The notes: generated from the sequence alone by a model not told the origin. Shown: positions 53,432 through 63,602, numbered from the stretch's first letter. The stretch: 64,000 bases of DNA from JAEKNW01 sp963678375 (GCA_963678375.2 OY782831.1:930001-994000), one strand, 5' to 3'. A program made the numbers and translations.

Positions 53432-54562
53432 CTAAATTATATAATTGTCAATTAATTCTCTAAACATTTTGAAACGTTTTTTTATGTTTTCTGAAAATGT
53501 TGTTGAGATTGAAATTGCCTCATGAAAAGTTTGTTTTTTTAGTAGTTCCTGAAAATCATCAATGAAAGCCTTGGAGTTTTGCATTAGTTTGTTTTTATCG
53601 GCGTGGTCTAGTTCAGAAAAAACAACTGAAATTGTTTCAAATAATGCTCTATTAATTACTTTATTTTTCCCTGTTGTTTTTCTAAAAGCTGCTTCTCCAA
53701 AAATTTTATAGCTGAACTCCATACTTTCCAAGAATGATTTTTTTAAAATTTCTAATTCAGTATGATCTTTATTGCCGATATCTTCCATAATGTTATTAAG
53801 GTAGGTAATCATTGGTTCTTTATATTCCTCTATACTCTTACTCTTAAAGGCGACAAATCTAAGAATTAATTCTTTATCAAGCATTCGTTTTGAAGAAACA
53901 TGAGCACAAGTTTGAAATGTTTCTTCCTCTGCAAGTTGTTTTAAAAACTGGGATGCTCGTCCATCATTTATGTTTTGACTCAAAGCATGCCTAATTTCTT
54001 GTGCATTAAGTTTAAGACCTCCAGTATTGATTCTATAGAATAGACTATATTTAACGGGTGCTGGAGTTCCGGGTTTTATTAGATACAATGTTACACTTGC
54101 TTCTTTTATCCTTCTTTGGAAAATTCTTGGTAAGTCTTCGAAAGTTCTTCCATTATATTCTGTTAAGTATTCCAACTTTTTCAGTTTATTGTTCTCTAAC
54201 ACGAACTTTTTTATAGCAGTTAATCTTTGAAGACCATCAATAACTTGCCATTTATCTTCATTTGATGCATCAAAATAAAATGCAGGAATTGGTAGTTTTA
54301 TCATTAAGGACTCAATTAGTTTACTCTGTATTTCTAACGACCATAAATCTGCATTTCTTTGAAACTCAGGATTTAAATCTATCTCATCATGTTCAAGCCT
54401 TGTTATAAGCAAATCTAAGCTTTTTTGTTCTGTAGCTATTTCAACTTTTTTAGGATCAAATGGTTCTTTGACATCTAAATGTGCATCGGTCTCTAGATCT
54501 TTTGTCTCTTCAGCATCAAACTCATCATCAGAGTTTTTATAAGTGTTGTATGTATTTTCCAT
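53432..54562 (-). CDS. DUF262 (GmrSD/ParB-like) domain protein
   Basis: 376 residues. An acidic N-terminus (1-40) is followed by the DUF262 domain: LLITRLEHDEIDLNPEFQRN (about 51-70), LIESLMIKLPIPAFYF and the active-site loop VIDGLQRLTAI (DGLQR 109-113). KYSLFYRINTGGLKLNAQEIRHAL is the second conserved block. The DGQR-type loop binds or hydrolyses nucleotide in ParB-like and GmrSD proteins. No C-terminal DUF1524 HNH nuclease is present, unlike GmrSD, so any nuclease activity must come from elsewhere. It is the first gene of the three-gene insertion between hsdS and hsdR. Confidence 0.9.
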   Translation of the reverse strand: MENTYNTYKNSDDEFDAEETKDLETDAHLDVKEPFDPKKVEIATEQKSLDLLITRLEHDEIDLNPEFQRNADLWSLEIQSKLIESLMIKLPIPAFYFDASNEDKWQVIDGLQRLTAIKKFVLENNKLKKLEYLTEYNGRTFEDLPRIFQRRIKEASVTLYLIKPGTPAPVKYSLFYRINTGGLKLNAQEIRHALSQNINDGRASQFLKQLAEEETFQTCAHVSSKRMLDKELILRFVAFKSKSIEEYKEPMITYLNNIMEDIGNKDHTELEILKKSFLESMEFSYKIFGEAAFRKTTGKNKVINRALFETISVVFSELDHADKNKLMQNSKAFIDDFQELLKKQTFHEAISISTTFSENIKKRFKMFRELIDNYII

Positions 54563-54611
54563 GTAATATCCAACCAGTTTTGTTTTATTATTATTATTCT
54601 CGTATTAATAG

Positions 54612-55808
54612 TCAATTATTTTTATCTGTTACTTTAATCTTCCCTGTTATCACCTCAGAAATTAAAGCCGTTCTGTATTTCTCCATTAATTCAGTTTCTT
54701 TTTCTGTTTTGTATATGACATTATCTATCTTTGAAAGTTTATTATCAATGTATTTTAAGAAAATTGATTGCTTTTTTTTGGGGGGAATTGCAAAAATTAT
54801 ATTAGAGAAAGCTTCCTGTGTCATACTTGGTATAGCTGAGCCTGATTTATAATTATCAAAATTGATTGTTCTACAGAGTAAAAAGAAATATTCAGGAATC
54901 ACTAATTCTTTAATTTTTGTGTAAAACATCGTATCAACCGCCCAAAAAGGCTCTGTAACAAAGAGAGGTTTATCAATAGTTCCCTTTCTTCCTAATAATA
55001 CAGATTTTTTGCTATATAAAAAATTATTACTTCTACCGAAAACACCACCAGAACCATAAATTGGGTATTTCCCATTATCATCATTAACTGTTTTTTGGTC
55101 TTGTCCATTTATCACTTTAGCAAGATACTTAAAACGTATTACATCCCACTGTTCAGGTATTTCACCAATCCATTCAACACCACTATCTTTCATTTTTGCT
55201 TTTGGGTTTATGCCTTTTGTTACCGCTTTCGTGATAATACCCTTTTTTTGCTTATTGAAAAGCTCTATAAGTCTTTTTTTCTTAGTGATGAATTCATCTA
55301 TCAAAGCTGTTTTTTTATCTAAGAAATTAGCAATTTGGCGTTGTTCAGCCAAAGTGAAACAACAAACAGGAAAATTGCTAAAGAAAGGCAATCGCAAAGA
55401 ATCAACTGTCGATTTGGCATTCCATTTAAACAGTTCTTTTTTTAAAGAATCTTTAATATAATAATATAAATATTTAGCAAAAATACCTTTAAACTCATAA
55501 AACATATATACTCTTTGGTGAAAATTAAATTTACCATAAATATAATGAACCACACGCCCTACTCCAACGCCATCACCTGCTGTTAAAATAGCTTCACAAT
55601 CGTATGAGTAAGTAGGTATTCTTTCAACTATTTGAGATCTCACAAAGAAGGGATATTTCCCATTATCATTCCTGTCTTTAGTATCTTTTTTGCCAGTTAT
55701 AACTTTGCATAAATATTTTAACTTTCTTATCTCCCAATGTTCAGGAATTTCTCCAATCCAGTCAATATTCGAACTTTTATATTTATCATAGCGTATAATA
55801 TTTTTCAT
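54612..55808 (-). CDS. hsdS: Type I restriction enzyme, S subunit (HsdS)
   Basis: 398 residues with two target-recognition domains in tandem. Each begins with the same motif: WIGEIPEHWEIRKLKYL (about 17-33) and WIGEIPEQWDVIRFKYL (about 212-228). Conserved coiled-coil spacers follow (FLDKKTALIDEFITKKKRLIE and KLSKIDNVIYKTEKETELME). It sets the bipartite DNA sequence for methylation and cleavage. It is complete, with no frameshift. The sequence specificity cannot be predicted by eye. Confidence 0.94.
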   Translation of the reverse strand: MKNIIRYDKYKSSNIDWIGEIPEHWEIRKLKYLCKVITGKKDTKDRNDNGKYPFFVRSQIVERIPTYSYDCEAILTAGDGVGVGRVVHYIYGKFNFHQRVYMFYEFKGIFAKYLYYYIKDSLKKELFKWNAKSTVDSLRLPFFSNFPVCCFTLAEQRQIANFLDKKTALIDEFITKKKRLIELFNKQKKGIITKAVTKGINPKAKMKDSGVEWIGEIPEQWDVIRFKYLAKVINGQDQKTVNDDNGKYPIYGSGGVFGRSNNFLYSKKSVLLGRKGTIDKPLFVTEPFWAVDTMFYTKIKELVIPEYFFLLCRTINFDNYKSGSAIPSMTQEAFSNIIFAIPPKKKQSIFLKYIDNKLSKIDNVIYKTEKETELMEKYRTALISEVITGKIKVTDKNN

Positions 55809-55827
55809 AAATTATCCATTATTAATT

Positions 55828-56832
55828 TCAATTATTAATTAGTTGCTGAAGTTTTTCTTTCAATAACTTTTTATCAGGTAGATAAAGTTGATATTTACTA
55901 ACAAATAACTGATTTGAAATAGAACCAGTTGCATATTCAACTAAAACATCATTTTTCTTAGCACCTAGAATTATTCCGATGGGCTCATTGTCATTTTCAA
56001 CGTTTTCTTCTTTTTTAAAATAATTCAAATAGAGGTTCATTTGTCCTATATCTTGATGATTTACTTTTCCCATTTTCAAATCAATCAAGACAAAACATTT
56101 TAATATTCTATGATAAAAGACTAAATCAACATAGAAATGAGTATTATCAAGTGTAATGCGATATTGCCTTCCAATAAAAGCGAATCCTTTTCCTAGTTCC
56201 AAAAGGAAGTGTTCAAGATTATCAATAAGCTGACCTTCTAATTGAGTTTCTGTTAATTTTTGAGGTATCGATAGATTCAAAAATTCAAAAACAAAAGGTT
56301 CTTTTATTAAATCATTTGAAGAATCAATTATCTGCCCTTTTTTAGCCAGCTCAAGAACACCTTTCCCATCTTTACTTAGAGCAATTCTTTCGAAAAGTCC
56401 TGATTTAATTTGCCTTTGAAGCTCTCTAACACTCCAGTTTTCATTAATTGATTGTTGGATATAAAAGTTTCTTTCCAACTCATTCTCAGCAGACAAAATT
56501 TCTACATAATGTGACCAACTCAATTTGGCAGACACTGTCTGCCATTTCTTAAAACAGAGATAAAAACTTCTCATATTTAAAATATTTCTTCTACTGAAAC
56601 CTTTCCCATATTTTAATTTCAAATCTTTAGACAGAGCATTTAACAGATTTGAACCATACTCAGCATGTTCTTGTCCATTCTGCTCAAATTCTATAATTCT
56701 TCGTCCAATATTCCAATATGTTTCGACAAGAATATTATCAACATTATGAAATGCTTTTTTTCTACCTTTATCTAATAACTCACCAATATCTGTTATCAAA
56801 AGGCTGTATTTACTTTCTTGAATCTTTTCCAT
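55828..56832 (-). CDS. DUF1016/YhcG-family PD-(D/E)xK nuclease
   Basis: 334 residues. The DUF1016 N-terminal helical domain covers about 15-150 (VDNILVETYWNIGRRIIEFEQ, YGKGFSRRNILNMRSFY, SWSHYVEIL). The C-terminal YhcG nuclease domain covers about 160-320. Its active site is HFYVDLVFYHRILKCFVLIDLKMGKV, with the two acidic residues and K of the PD-(D/E)xK fold (DLK in place of ELK). Such proteins are frequently embedded in type I restriction loci as accessory nucleases; their role is not settled. It is encoded between hsdM and hsdS, 27 bp after hsdM and 19 bp before hsdS. Confidence 0.92.
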   Translation of the reverse strand: MEKIQESKYSLLITDIGELLDKGRKKAFHNVDNILVETYWNIGRRIIEFEQNGQEHAEYGSNLLNALSKDLKLKYGKGFSRRNILNMRSFYLCFKKWQTVSAKLSWSHYVEILSAENELERNFYIQQSINENWSVRELQRQIKSGLFERIALSKDGKGVLELAKKGQIIDSSNDLIKEPFVFEFLNLSIPQKLTETQLEGQLIDNLEHFLLELGKGFAFIGRQYRITLDNTHFYVDLVFYHRILKCFVLIDLKMGKVNHQDIGQMNLYLNYFKKEENVENDNEPIGIILGAKKNDVLVEYATGSISNQLFVSKYQLYLPDKKLLKEKLQQLINN

Positions 56833-56859
56833 AATTATTCTATAACCTATTTTTTTTCA

Positions 56860-58863
56860 TTATGCCCTAATAATACTCTCTAAAAGTACTTCAGTTTCTT
56901 CCTGAAGTTTCTCAATTTCTCTGGTTATATCTTCAAGTGAGTCCTCTTTCTCAAACTTGAAGAAGTACTTGTTGAAGTTAATTTCATAACCGATTTTGGT
57001 TTTACTGTGGTCAATCCAAGCATCAGGAACACAGGGTAAAACTTCTTTTTCAAAGTATTCTTGAATATCATCTTTAAGAGGTATTTTCTCATAATCTCTT
57101 AAATCTGCATCAGGTTCATATTCAAAAGAGCCGTCTTTTAATTTCTTCTTTATTACTTTTTCAGCTTCTTCATCAGAACTTGTAAATGCAGAATAAACTT
57201 TATTCAAAGTTGTTTTGGTTGATTTTATTTTTCTACTTTTAAGTTCTTTTTCAAATTTCTTTTTAACAAGATTAAAATCATCCTGCTTATCATAATCAAA
57301 GAATTCAAAAAGAATATCTGCAAACTTATTTATTTTCGGCTGGGTCTCTTTAAATTCTTTCATTTTTTCATCTGTAATTTGAAAACTTAAACGAAGTGGT
57401 CTTTCAACCGTAATTTTAGAATAACCAAAATCATTATTATCAAAGATTTTTGAAAACTCAGTTTCTTTAAAATCTAAATATTCTCTTGTAATCAGATTAA
57501 TATGATTTGCAGTTAATTCGTTCCTTTTTGAACCGAGACTTTTCTTCATTTTTTGATAAAAATCATCACTTACACAATTAAGAAGTTGAATTCTTCCTTG
57601 TCGTTCTTCTGATTTTCTATTAGAGAAAACCCAAATATAAGTTGGAATTCCTGTATTGTAGAAAAGTTCCGTTGGAAGAGCAACAATAGCTTCTAACCAA
57701 TCACTTTCAATCATCCATTTACGGATATTACTTTCACCACTCCCCGCATCCCCAGTAAAGAGAGCTGAACCATTATGAACAGATGCAATCCTACTACCTA
57801 ACTTAGAATCTTTTTTCATTTTTGCTAACATATTACAATCAAACAACATTTGACCATCGTTGATTCTAGGTAGACCAGGTCCGAATCTTCCTGAAAAGTC
57901 ACTGTATTCTTTACCTTCATCCATTTTATGCTCATTAGTAACTTCTCTTTTATCAGATTTCCATGATTTACCATAAGGTGGATTAGTTAACATAAAATCG
58001 AATTCAAGATTATTAAAACCATCATTTTTCAAGGTAGATCCATAGGCTATTTTATCAGGGTCTTCTTCCTTTATCAACATATCAGATTTGCAGATTGCAT
58101 AAGTTTCTGGATTTATCTCTTGTCCATAAAGATGAATTTGGGCATCTGATTGGATTTCACCATCAGGGTCTGTAATAAAATTTTTAGCTTCTGTCAGCAT
58201 TCCCCCAGAACCACAAGCTGGGTCATAAACAAGATATGTCCCCCCGTCACGTAGCTCATTCTTAATTGGCATAAAAACAATATTTGTCATCAACTGAATA
58301 ATCTCTCGAGGTGTGAAATGCTCTCCTGCCTCCTCATTATTCTGTTCGTTGAAACGTCTGATTAAATCTTCGAAAATATAACCCATTTCAAGATTACTGA
58401 CTTGATCTGGATGCAAGTCTATGGTTTTAGAAGTGAATTTCTCAATTAAGAGGAAGATTAAGTCATTATCATCAAGTGTCTCTATCTGGTTTCTAAATTT
58501 GAACTTGTTAATGATTTCTTGGACATTATCACTAAAGCCATTAAGATAATTTTCAAAGTTTACTTTTATCTTCTTGGGCTCATTAAGTAATGTTGTTAAA
58601 GTAAAGGGTGAATAATTATAAAATACATGACCCGATCCATTTTTTTTACTGGATAATAATCCATCTAGATTATCTAGTTTATTTTTGTATGTTTTAAATG
58701 TATTTAAAACTTGGTCTTTAGTGGGTTCTAAGAGACAATCTAAACGCCTAATAACGGTCATAGGTAAAATTACATCCCGATATTTCCCTTTGACATATAC
58801 ATCACGTAAAATATCGTCTGCAACAGTCCAAATGAAGTTAATTATTTTTGATAATTCTTTCAT
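56860..58863 (-). CDS. hsdM: Type I restriction enzyme, M subunit (HsdM, N6-adenine methylase)
   Basis: About 667 residues. The N-terminal HsdM_N helical domain covers about 1-130. The SAM-binding motif is VYDPACGSGGML (motif I) and the catalytic motif IV is NPPYGKSW. GEHFTPREIIQLM and SVHNGSALFTGDAGSGESNIRKWM are typical of HsdM. It methylates adenine in the target set by HsdS. ATG 58863 suits the AGGAT site better than ATG 58869. It is the first gene of the restriction island; a TTGACA at 58962-58957 may be its promoter -35. Confidence 0.95.
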   Translation of the reverse strand: MKELSKIINFIWTVADDILRDVYVKGKYRDVILPMTVIRRLDCLLEPTKDQVLNTFKTYKNKLDNLDGLLSSKKNGSGHVFYNYSPFTLTTLLNEPKKIKVNFENYLNGFSDNVQEIINKFKFRNQIETLDDNDLIFLLIEKFTSKTIDLHPDQVSNLEMGYIFEDLIRRFNEQNNEEAGEHFTPREIIQLMTNIVFMPIKNELRDGGTYLVYDPACGSGGMLTEAKNFITDPDGEIQSDAQIHLYGQEINPETYAICKSDMLIKEEDPDKIAYGSTLKNDGFNNLEFDFMLTNPPYGKSWKSDKREVTNEHKMDEGKEYSDFSGRFGPGLPRINDGQMLFDCNMLAKMKKDSKLGSRIASVHNGSALFTGDAGSGESNIRKWMIESDWLEAIVALPTELFYNTGIPTYIWVFSNRKSEERQGRIQLLNCVSDDFYQKMKKSLGSKRNELTANHINLITREYLDFKETEFSKIFDNNDFGYSKITVERPLRLSFQITDEKMKEFKETQPKINKFADILFEFFDYDKQDDFNLVKKKFEKELKSRKIKSTKTTLNKVYSAFTSSDEEAEKVIKKKLKDGSFEYEPDADLRDYEKIPLKDDIQEYFEKEVLPCVPDAWIDHSKTKIGYEINFNKYFFKFEKEDSLEDITREIEKLQEETEVLLESIIRA

Positions 58864-59299
58864 AGTCATCCTATAGTAAAGAACATTAGGAGATAGATCT
58901 CACTAAAATATTCCTTTTTTTTAACTTTAACAGCATATTCACATTATCTATCAAGTTGTCAATTCTTTTTTTCAAAATCGAAAATTAAGTGATATGAAGC
59001 TTTTCAACTATCAAGCTATAATCATCATAACCTCTACTATTACACCCACTTTTGCTAAGTGCTCAAAGTATTTTAGATGTCCAATTCTTTTACCTCCATA
59101 TCATACAACTTAGCTTAAGCTAGCTAAGAGACCAGTTCTTTCATACTCTTCTGAGGTGCTGAAAGAAGTCTTATATTTCTTGATTATTACTGTCCGCATA
59201 AAACTCTAGTATCTTTTTAGGAGAGTAGCAATCAAGGACATAGATAAGTTTTTAGCATAGTTGATCAAAAAAAAGACTTAATTCAGTGTTTAGTAGGAA
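58864..59299. other. Intergenic region before the restriction island
   Basis: No gene seen. It contains a probable hsdM -35 (TTGACA, 58962-58957 on minus), a 7-bp hairpin CTTAGCT/AGCTAAG (59109-59115/59122-59128), and an imperfect inverted repeat at 59179-59237 resembling the one at 308-367. Confidence 0.4.
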
Positions 59300-59328
59300 A
59301 AGTTTAAGGGCAGAGTCACCTCTGCCCT
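59300..59328 (-). terminator. Terminator of the RND efflux operon
   Basis: AGGGCAGA (59307-59314) pairs perfectly with TCTGCCCT (59321-59328), with a 6-nt loop. On the minus strand it is followed by TAAACTTTTCC. It starts 24 nt past the RND pump stop. Confidence 0.75.
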
Positions 59329-59351
59329 ATTATTTCTATTTACTTATAACT

Positions 59352-62300
59352 TCAATCTAAGATATTTTTAGCTTTAGTTTTCTCGCCTTTTCCTGTTACT
59401 CTCACAGTTATTGAATCAACAATTGAGTATAGAACAGGGACTAAGAAAAGAGTTAGCACAGTAGCAAAACCTAATCCAAAAGCAATTGCAGTTGCCATAG
59501 GTTTCCAATCAGCAGTAGCTACAGAATTTGATAGTATCATTGGTAAGAATCCAGCTATAGTAGTAACAGTTGTCATTATGATAGGTCTGAGTCTGACAGC
59601 TCCAGCATTAATAAGGGAATTCCATCTATCCCTGCCTTCTTCCCTTTCTTTATTGATAAAATCAACTAACACAAGAGAGTCATTAACCACAATACCAGCT
59701 AGCGCTAAGACTGCAATCATAGTCATCATAGAGAAAGATTGACCAGTAATGAAAAGTCCAAAGACTACACCAATAAAAGCGAAAGGTAAAGCAGACATCA
59801 CAATGAGTGGTTTGAAGTAAGATTTAAACTGAGTAGCTAGAATAGTAAAGATAAGCAATAAAGCAATTCCAAAAGCTTTACCCAGACTACTATAAGTTTC
59901 ATCTTGTTGTTTTTGGATACCACCTAATTCTACTCTATAACCAGGGTTTTCTTGACTAAAATCAGTCAGGACACCTGTAAGGCCTTTGATTTTTGAACCC
60001 ATGAGAATTTCTGTTACTTCGTTGGGAACTCTCTTTTTCTGAACCCCATCTTCTTCATAAAAACCACATTGAGCAGTTATAGTGTACATTCTTTCTAGAT
60101 CATAATGTTCTATTTTAGAAGAACCTTGGCTAATATTAAAGGTAGCAAGGTCTTGTAACGGGATAAGCTGTTGTCTATTATTCCTGAGTTTTAAGTTTTC
60201 CAAATCAGAGAATTTTGATAGTTGGTCTTTGTCTGATTTAAGGATGACATCATATTCTTCTATTCCAGACCCTCGGAAGACAGATATTTTACGGCCATAA
60301 AGAGCAGTTGCAAGAGTATTAGAAATGCTGGCTTCATTAAGTCCGTTCATATAGAGAGCGTCCTTATTAGGTTCAATTCTAATTTCAGATTTACCATCTG
60401 CTTGGCCAAGTTCAATCTCTTCTACTCCAGGGATTTCATCAAGGACTTCTGTAAGGTAGTTAGAAAGTTGATCTAACTGTTTCATATCTTCACCGTAAAG
60501 TCTTAGTTCAATGTCATATTCAGCACGAGGTCCGCCTCCCTGTGCTTCTTTAAGTTTATAGAGTTTTAGACCGTCTGTAGAATCAAGAATTTTCATAATA
60601 CTTTTACGGATAACCCTATAATCGTTTGTTAGCTGGTCTGCATCAACAAGATCAACGAAAACAGCTGCATAATTGGTAGCTTGTTCGGTAATTCTTCTAT
60701 CTCTATAAGAACCTACAGTTGAGACAATAGCTTCAATATCATCCTTTTGTTTCATAGTGATTATTCTTTGTTCAATATCACCTACTACCTGATTAGTCTT
60801 ATCCAGGCTAGAACCTACTTCTGTTTCAATAATGATTTTTAAGGTTTTAGGAGTTGATTTCGGGAAGAATTCAAAACCAACAGCCCCAACCACTAGAAGA
60901 GAAGCAGATCCAATGAGAGCAAGAATTGCTACACTTAAGGAAACTGTTCTGTGTCTAAGCACCCAAGAAATAGATTTCTTATATCTTTCAGTAAGTGCTT
61001 TATGAAGCTTATGGTCTTTCCCTTCCACAAACTTAGCAGCCCCAAATTCATTAACATGTGATGGAAGCAGGAGCAAACACTCAATTAGTGAAGCTGTAAG
61101 AGCTAGGGTTACCACAATTGTGAAGTTACCAAGAAACTTACCCATATTACCTTCCATAAAGAGCATAGGGGCGAATGCAGCAACAGTTGTTGCAACAGCT
61201 GCTATAACCGGCCACATAATCTCTTGAGTACCTTTTAGAGCTGCATCATACTTAGAGTAACCCATCTCACTATATCGGTGAATATTCTCTAAAACAATAA
61301 TTGCATCATCAACAATCATACCTAGAACTAGAATTAAACCAAAGAGGCTTAAATTATTTAAGGTTACTCCAAAGTAATCCATAAAAATTATAGTTAACAG
61401 GAAGGAAAATGGAATACCCCAGGCTGCATATAGAGCGTTTTTGAAACCTAAGAAAATAAAAAGAACAATGAAGACTAGAACAATACCCATTAGGGCATTA
61501 GTGCTTAAGGTGGATATGCTATTTTTAACCCTTATAGAACCATCATTTCTTACATCCACACGAATGCCTTCTATATCTTCTTGAAATTTATTTGCTAGCT
61601 CTTTAACATCTTCTATAACTGTAATTATATTACCTTCACCTTTCATATAAACAGAGAGGTTAATACCTTGGATTCCATTGTATTTACCGATAGTCTCTTG
61701 TTCCTCTAAAGTATCTAAAACCTGAGCAAAGTCTTTTACTTTAATAGCAGAACCATCACTATTCATTCTAACAATTTGATTAGCTATCTCTTCAACACTA
61801 GCATACTCACCCATAGTTCTAACTAAGTATTGGCTTGAACCAACATCTAATTCACCAGCAGGAACATTGGCATTTGTTTGGGCAATAATACTGGCAACTT
61901 CATTATAGGTGATTCCAAGTTGATTAAGTCTATCGTTATCTACTTGAATCCAAAACTGTCTGTCCCGTGTTCCTGAAATTTCTACTTTCGAGATGAAGGG
62001 TATCTTAAACAAAGCATCTTCAAAATCCTCAGATATCTCTCTTAGAGTGTTATCATCTTTTTCTCCACTGATAACGATAGAAGCAATAGAATTTAATTCT
62101 CGCATCTTAATCTCTGTGACAATAGGATCATTAGCATTTTCTGGCAAATCATTGACCTTATCTAATTCTGCATTAATATCAGACCAAGCTCTTTCCATAT
62201 CGGCATCAGCTTCCATCTGCACATAGATTGAAGCCATACCTTCTTGAGATGTTGATGAGATATAGTCAATACCATCCATTCTTTGAATTTGTTTCTCTAT

Positions 62301-62498
62301 TTTATTAACAACATTCTGTTCTATTTCTTCAGGGGAAACTCCAGGATAGGTTACAGTGATATTAAAAGCACCAAACTCAATACCAGGCATTTCCTCTTTT
62401 GGAATCTCGTAAATGGTTATGAAACCGAGAATAAAAACGATTATCATAAACATGTTTACGAGAATTGGGTTATCTATCGAAAATTTGGGTAGAGACAT
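59352..62498 (-). CDS. RND-family inner-membrane efflux transporter (AcrB/MdtB-like)
   Basis: 1048 residues, typical of hydrophobe/amphiphile efflux RND pumps. It starts at LPKFSIDNPILVN, with the first transmembrane segment at about 12-30. The other eleven follow in two blocks, with two large periplasmic loops. Landmarks include GMIVDDAIIVLENIHR in TM4, which carries the proton-relay Asp pair, and ALAGIVVNDSLVLVDFIN in the second half. It exports drugs or other amphiphiles using proton influx. Substrate unknown. AGGAGTAGGAT precedes the ATG; it is the last gene of a three-gene efflux operon. Confidence 0.95.
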   Translation of the reverse strand: MSLPKFSIDNPILVNMFMIIVFILGFITIYEIPKEEMPGIEFGAFNITVTYPGVSPEEIEQNVVNKIEKQIQRMDGIDYISSTSQEGMASIYVQMEADADMERAWSDINAELDKVNDLPENANDPIVTEIKMRELNSIASIVISGEKDDNTLREISEDFEDALFKIPFISKVEISGTRDRQFWIQVDNDRLNQLGITYNEVASIIAQTNANVPAGELDVGSSQYLVRTMGEYASVEEIANQIVRMNSDGSAIKVKDFAQVLDTLEEQETIGKYNGIQGINLSVYMKGEGNIITVIEDVKELANKFQEDIEGIRVDVRNDGSIRVKNSISTLSTNALMGIVLVFIVLFIFLGFKNALYAAWGIPFSFLLTIIFMDYFGVTLNNLSLFGLILVLGMIVDDAIIVLENIHRYSEMGYSKYDAALKGTQEIMWPVIAAVATTVAAFAPMLFMEGNMGKFLGNFTIVVTLALTASLIECLLLLPSHVNEFGAAKFVEGKDHKLHKALTERYKKSISWVLRHRTVSLSVAILALIGSASLLVVGAVGFEFFPKSTPKTLKIIIETEVGSSLDKTNQVVGDIEQRIITMKQKDDIEAIVSTVGSYRDRRITEQATNYAAVFVDLVDADQLTNDYRVIRKSIMKILDSTDGLKLYKLKEAQGGGPRAEYDIELRLYGEDMKQLDQLSNYLTEVLDEIPGVEEIELGQADGKSEIRIEPNKDALYMNGLNEASISNTLATALYGRKISVFRGSGIEEYDVILKSDKDQLSKFSDLENLKLRNNRQQLIPLQDLATFNISQGSSKIEHYDLERMYTITAQCGFYEEDGVQKKRVPNEVTEILMGSKIKGLTGVLTDFSQENPGYRVELGGIQKQQDETYSSLGKAFGIALLLIFTILATQFKSYFKPLIVMSALPFAFIGVVFGLFITGQSFSMMTMIAVLALAGIVVNDSLVLVDFINKEREEGRDRWNSLINAGAVRLRPIIMTTVTTIAGFLPMILSNSVATADWKPMATAIAFGLGFATVLTLFLVPVLYSIVDSITVRVTGKGEKTKAKNILD

Positions 62499-62501
62499 AT
62501 C

Positions 62502-63602
62502 CTACTCCTTTTCTGAGACATTATAGATTATTGGATATCCATCAGATAACTTACCTGCAGAATCAACAATTAGAAGATCTCCTGAACTTAAGCCCTCTGT
62601 AACCACTACATTGTTACCAAACATATCTCCTAGCTTTATTTCTCTTAAAACAGCCTTGTTTCCTTCAGCTACATAGACATATCTTTTGTCATAACGTTGC
62701 TCAACAACAGAAAATCTTATAGCATACATTGACTGGCTAGTTTCTTTCTCCAACTCTAATTTCAAAATCATACCGGACTTCATTTGCCCTGGATTTTTGA
62801 ATGTAATTTCAATTGGATAGAGTGAATCTCCAAGTTTAGCTGACCTTCCAATTCTTTTTACTAGTCCTTTAGTTTGAAGATTATTTGTATTACAGGTAAT
62901 AGAAACTTTATCATTTGGATCTACTAAATTGATATAGTTCTGACCAATACCAGTTCGGACAATAATTTCGGAATCATCAACGATTGTGTAAACTACACTG
63001 TTTGCTTGAATAGCTTCCCCAACTTTGATAGGTAAATAAGCTATATATCCTGTTTCAGGAGCTTTAAGAATTGCTCTGTCTAATGTTCGTTTAGTTTGTT
63101 CATAAAGCGCCTGAGCTCCTTTATAAGTTGATAGTGCCATTTGATAAGCATTTTGTGAGTTTAGAAGAGCCTGTTCAGAAATTGATTCTTGGACGAATAG
63201 TAAAGAATCTGCATTTAGTTGCATTCTCTTAGATTTTAAACCTGCTTCAGCCCCAATTAATTGAGCTTGAGCTTGCTTGAAAGCATACTCATATTGTGCA
63301 GATTCAATGCGACCTATTTCTGTTCCCTTCTTAACCCAATCACCTAAACTTTTATTTAGAGAGATAAGTCTTCCACTAATCTCAGCTAAAACATCTATAT
63401 CAACTATTCCTTCAGCCTTACCAGAAAGTTGAATAGTTCTTACAATTGGTTGATTTTTTACTGCTTCGACAATAACTCTGCTTGCTCCATTTCCATTTTT
63501 AGCAACTTGATCTTGTTCATCTTTCCTACCACATCCACTTGTAAAAACTAAAGCTAAAATTACTATTAATCCTGCTAACTGTATCATTCTTGTTCTTTTC
63601 AT
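62502..63602 (-). CDS. RND efflux periplasmic adaptor (membrane fusion protein)
   Basis: 366 residues. The signal sequence ends in a lipoprotein-like TSGC (Cys about 24), so it is probably lipid-anchored. A barrel-sandwich lipoyl half (about 60-90: GRLISLNKSLGDWVKKGTEI) is followed by a long coiled-coil hairpin (about 95-180), the second lipoyl half (GYIAYLPIKVGEAIQ) and a beta-barrel domain. It bridges the RND pump and the TolC-type exit duct. The start overlaps the stop of the outer-membrane factor (TAATG), and the pump follows 3 bp downstream. Confidence 0.93.
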   Translation of the reverse strand: MKRTRMIQLAGLIVILALVFTSGCGRKDEQDQVAKNGNGASRVIVEAVKNQPIVRTIQLSGKAEGIVDIDVLAEISGRLISLNKSLGDWVKKGTEIGRIESAQYEYAFKQAQAQLIGAEAGLKSKRMQLNADSLLFVQESISEQALLNSQNAYQMALSTYKGAQALYEQTKRTLDRAILKAPETGYIAYLPIKVGEAIQANSVVYTIVDDSEIIVRTGIGQNYINLVDPNDKVSITCNTNNLQTKGLVKRIGRSAKLGDSLYPIEITFKNPGQMKSGMILKLELEKETSQSMYAIRFSVVEQRYDKRYVYVAEGNKAVLREIKLGDMFGNNVVVTEGLSSGDLLIVDSAGKLSDGYPIIYNVSEKE

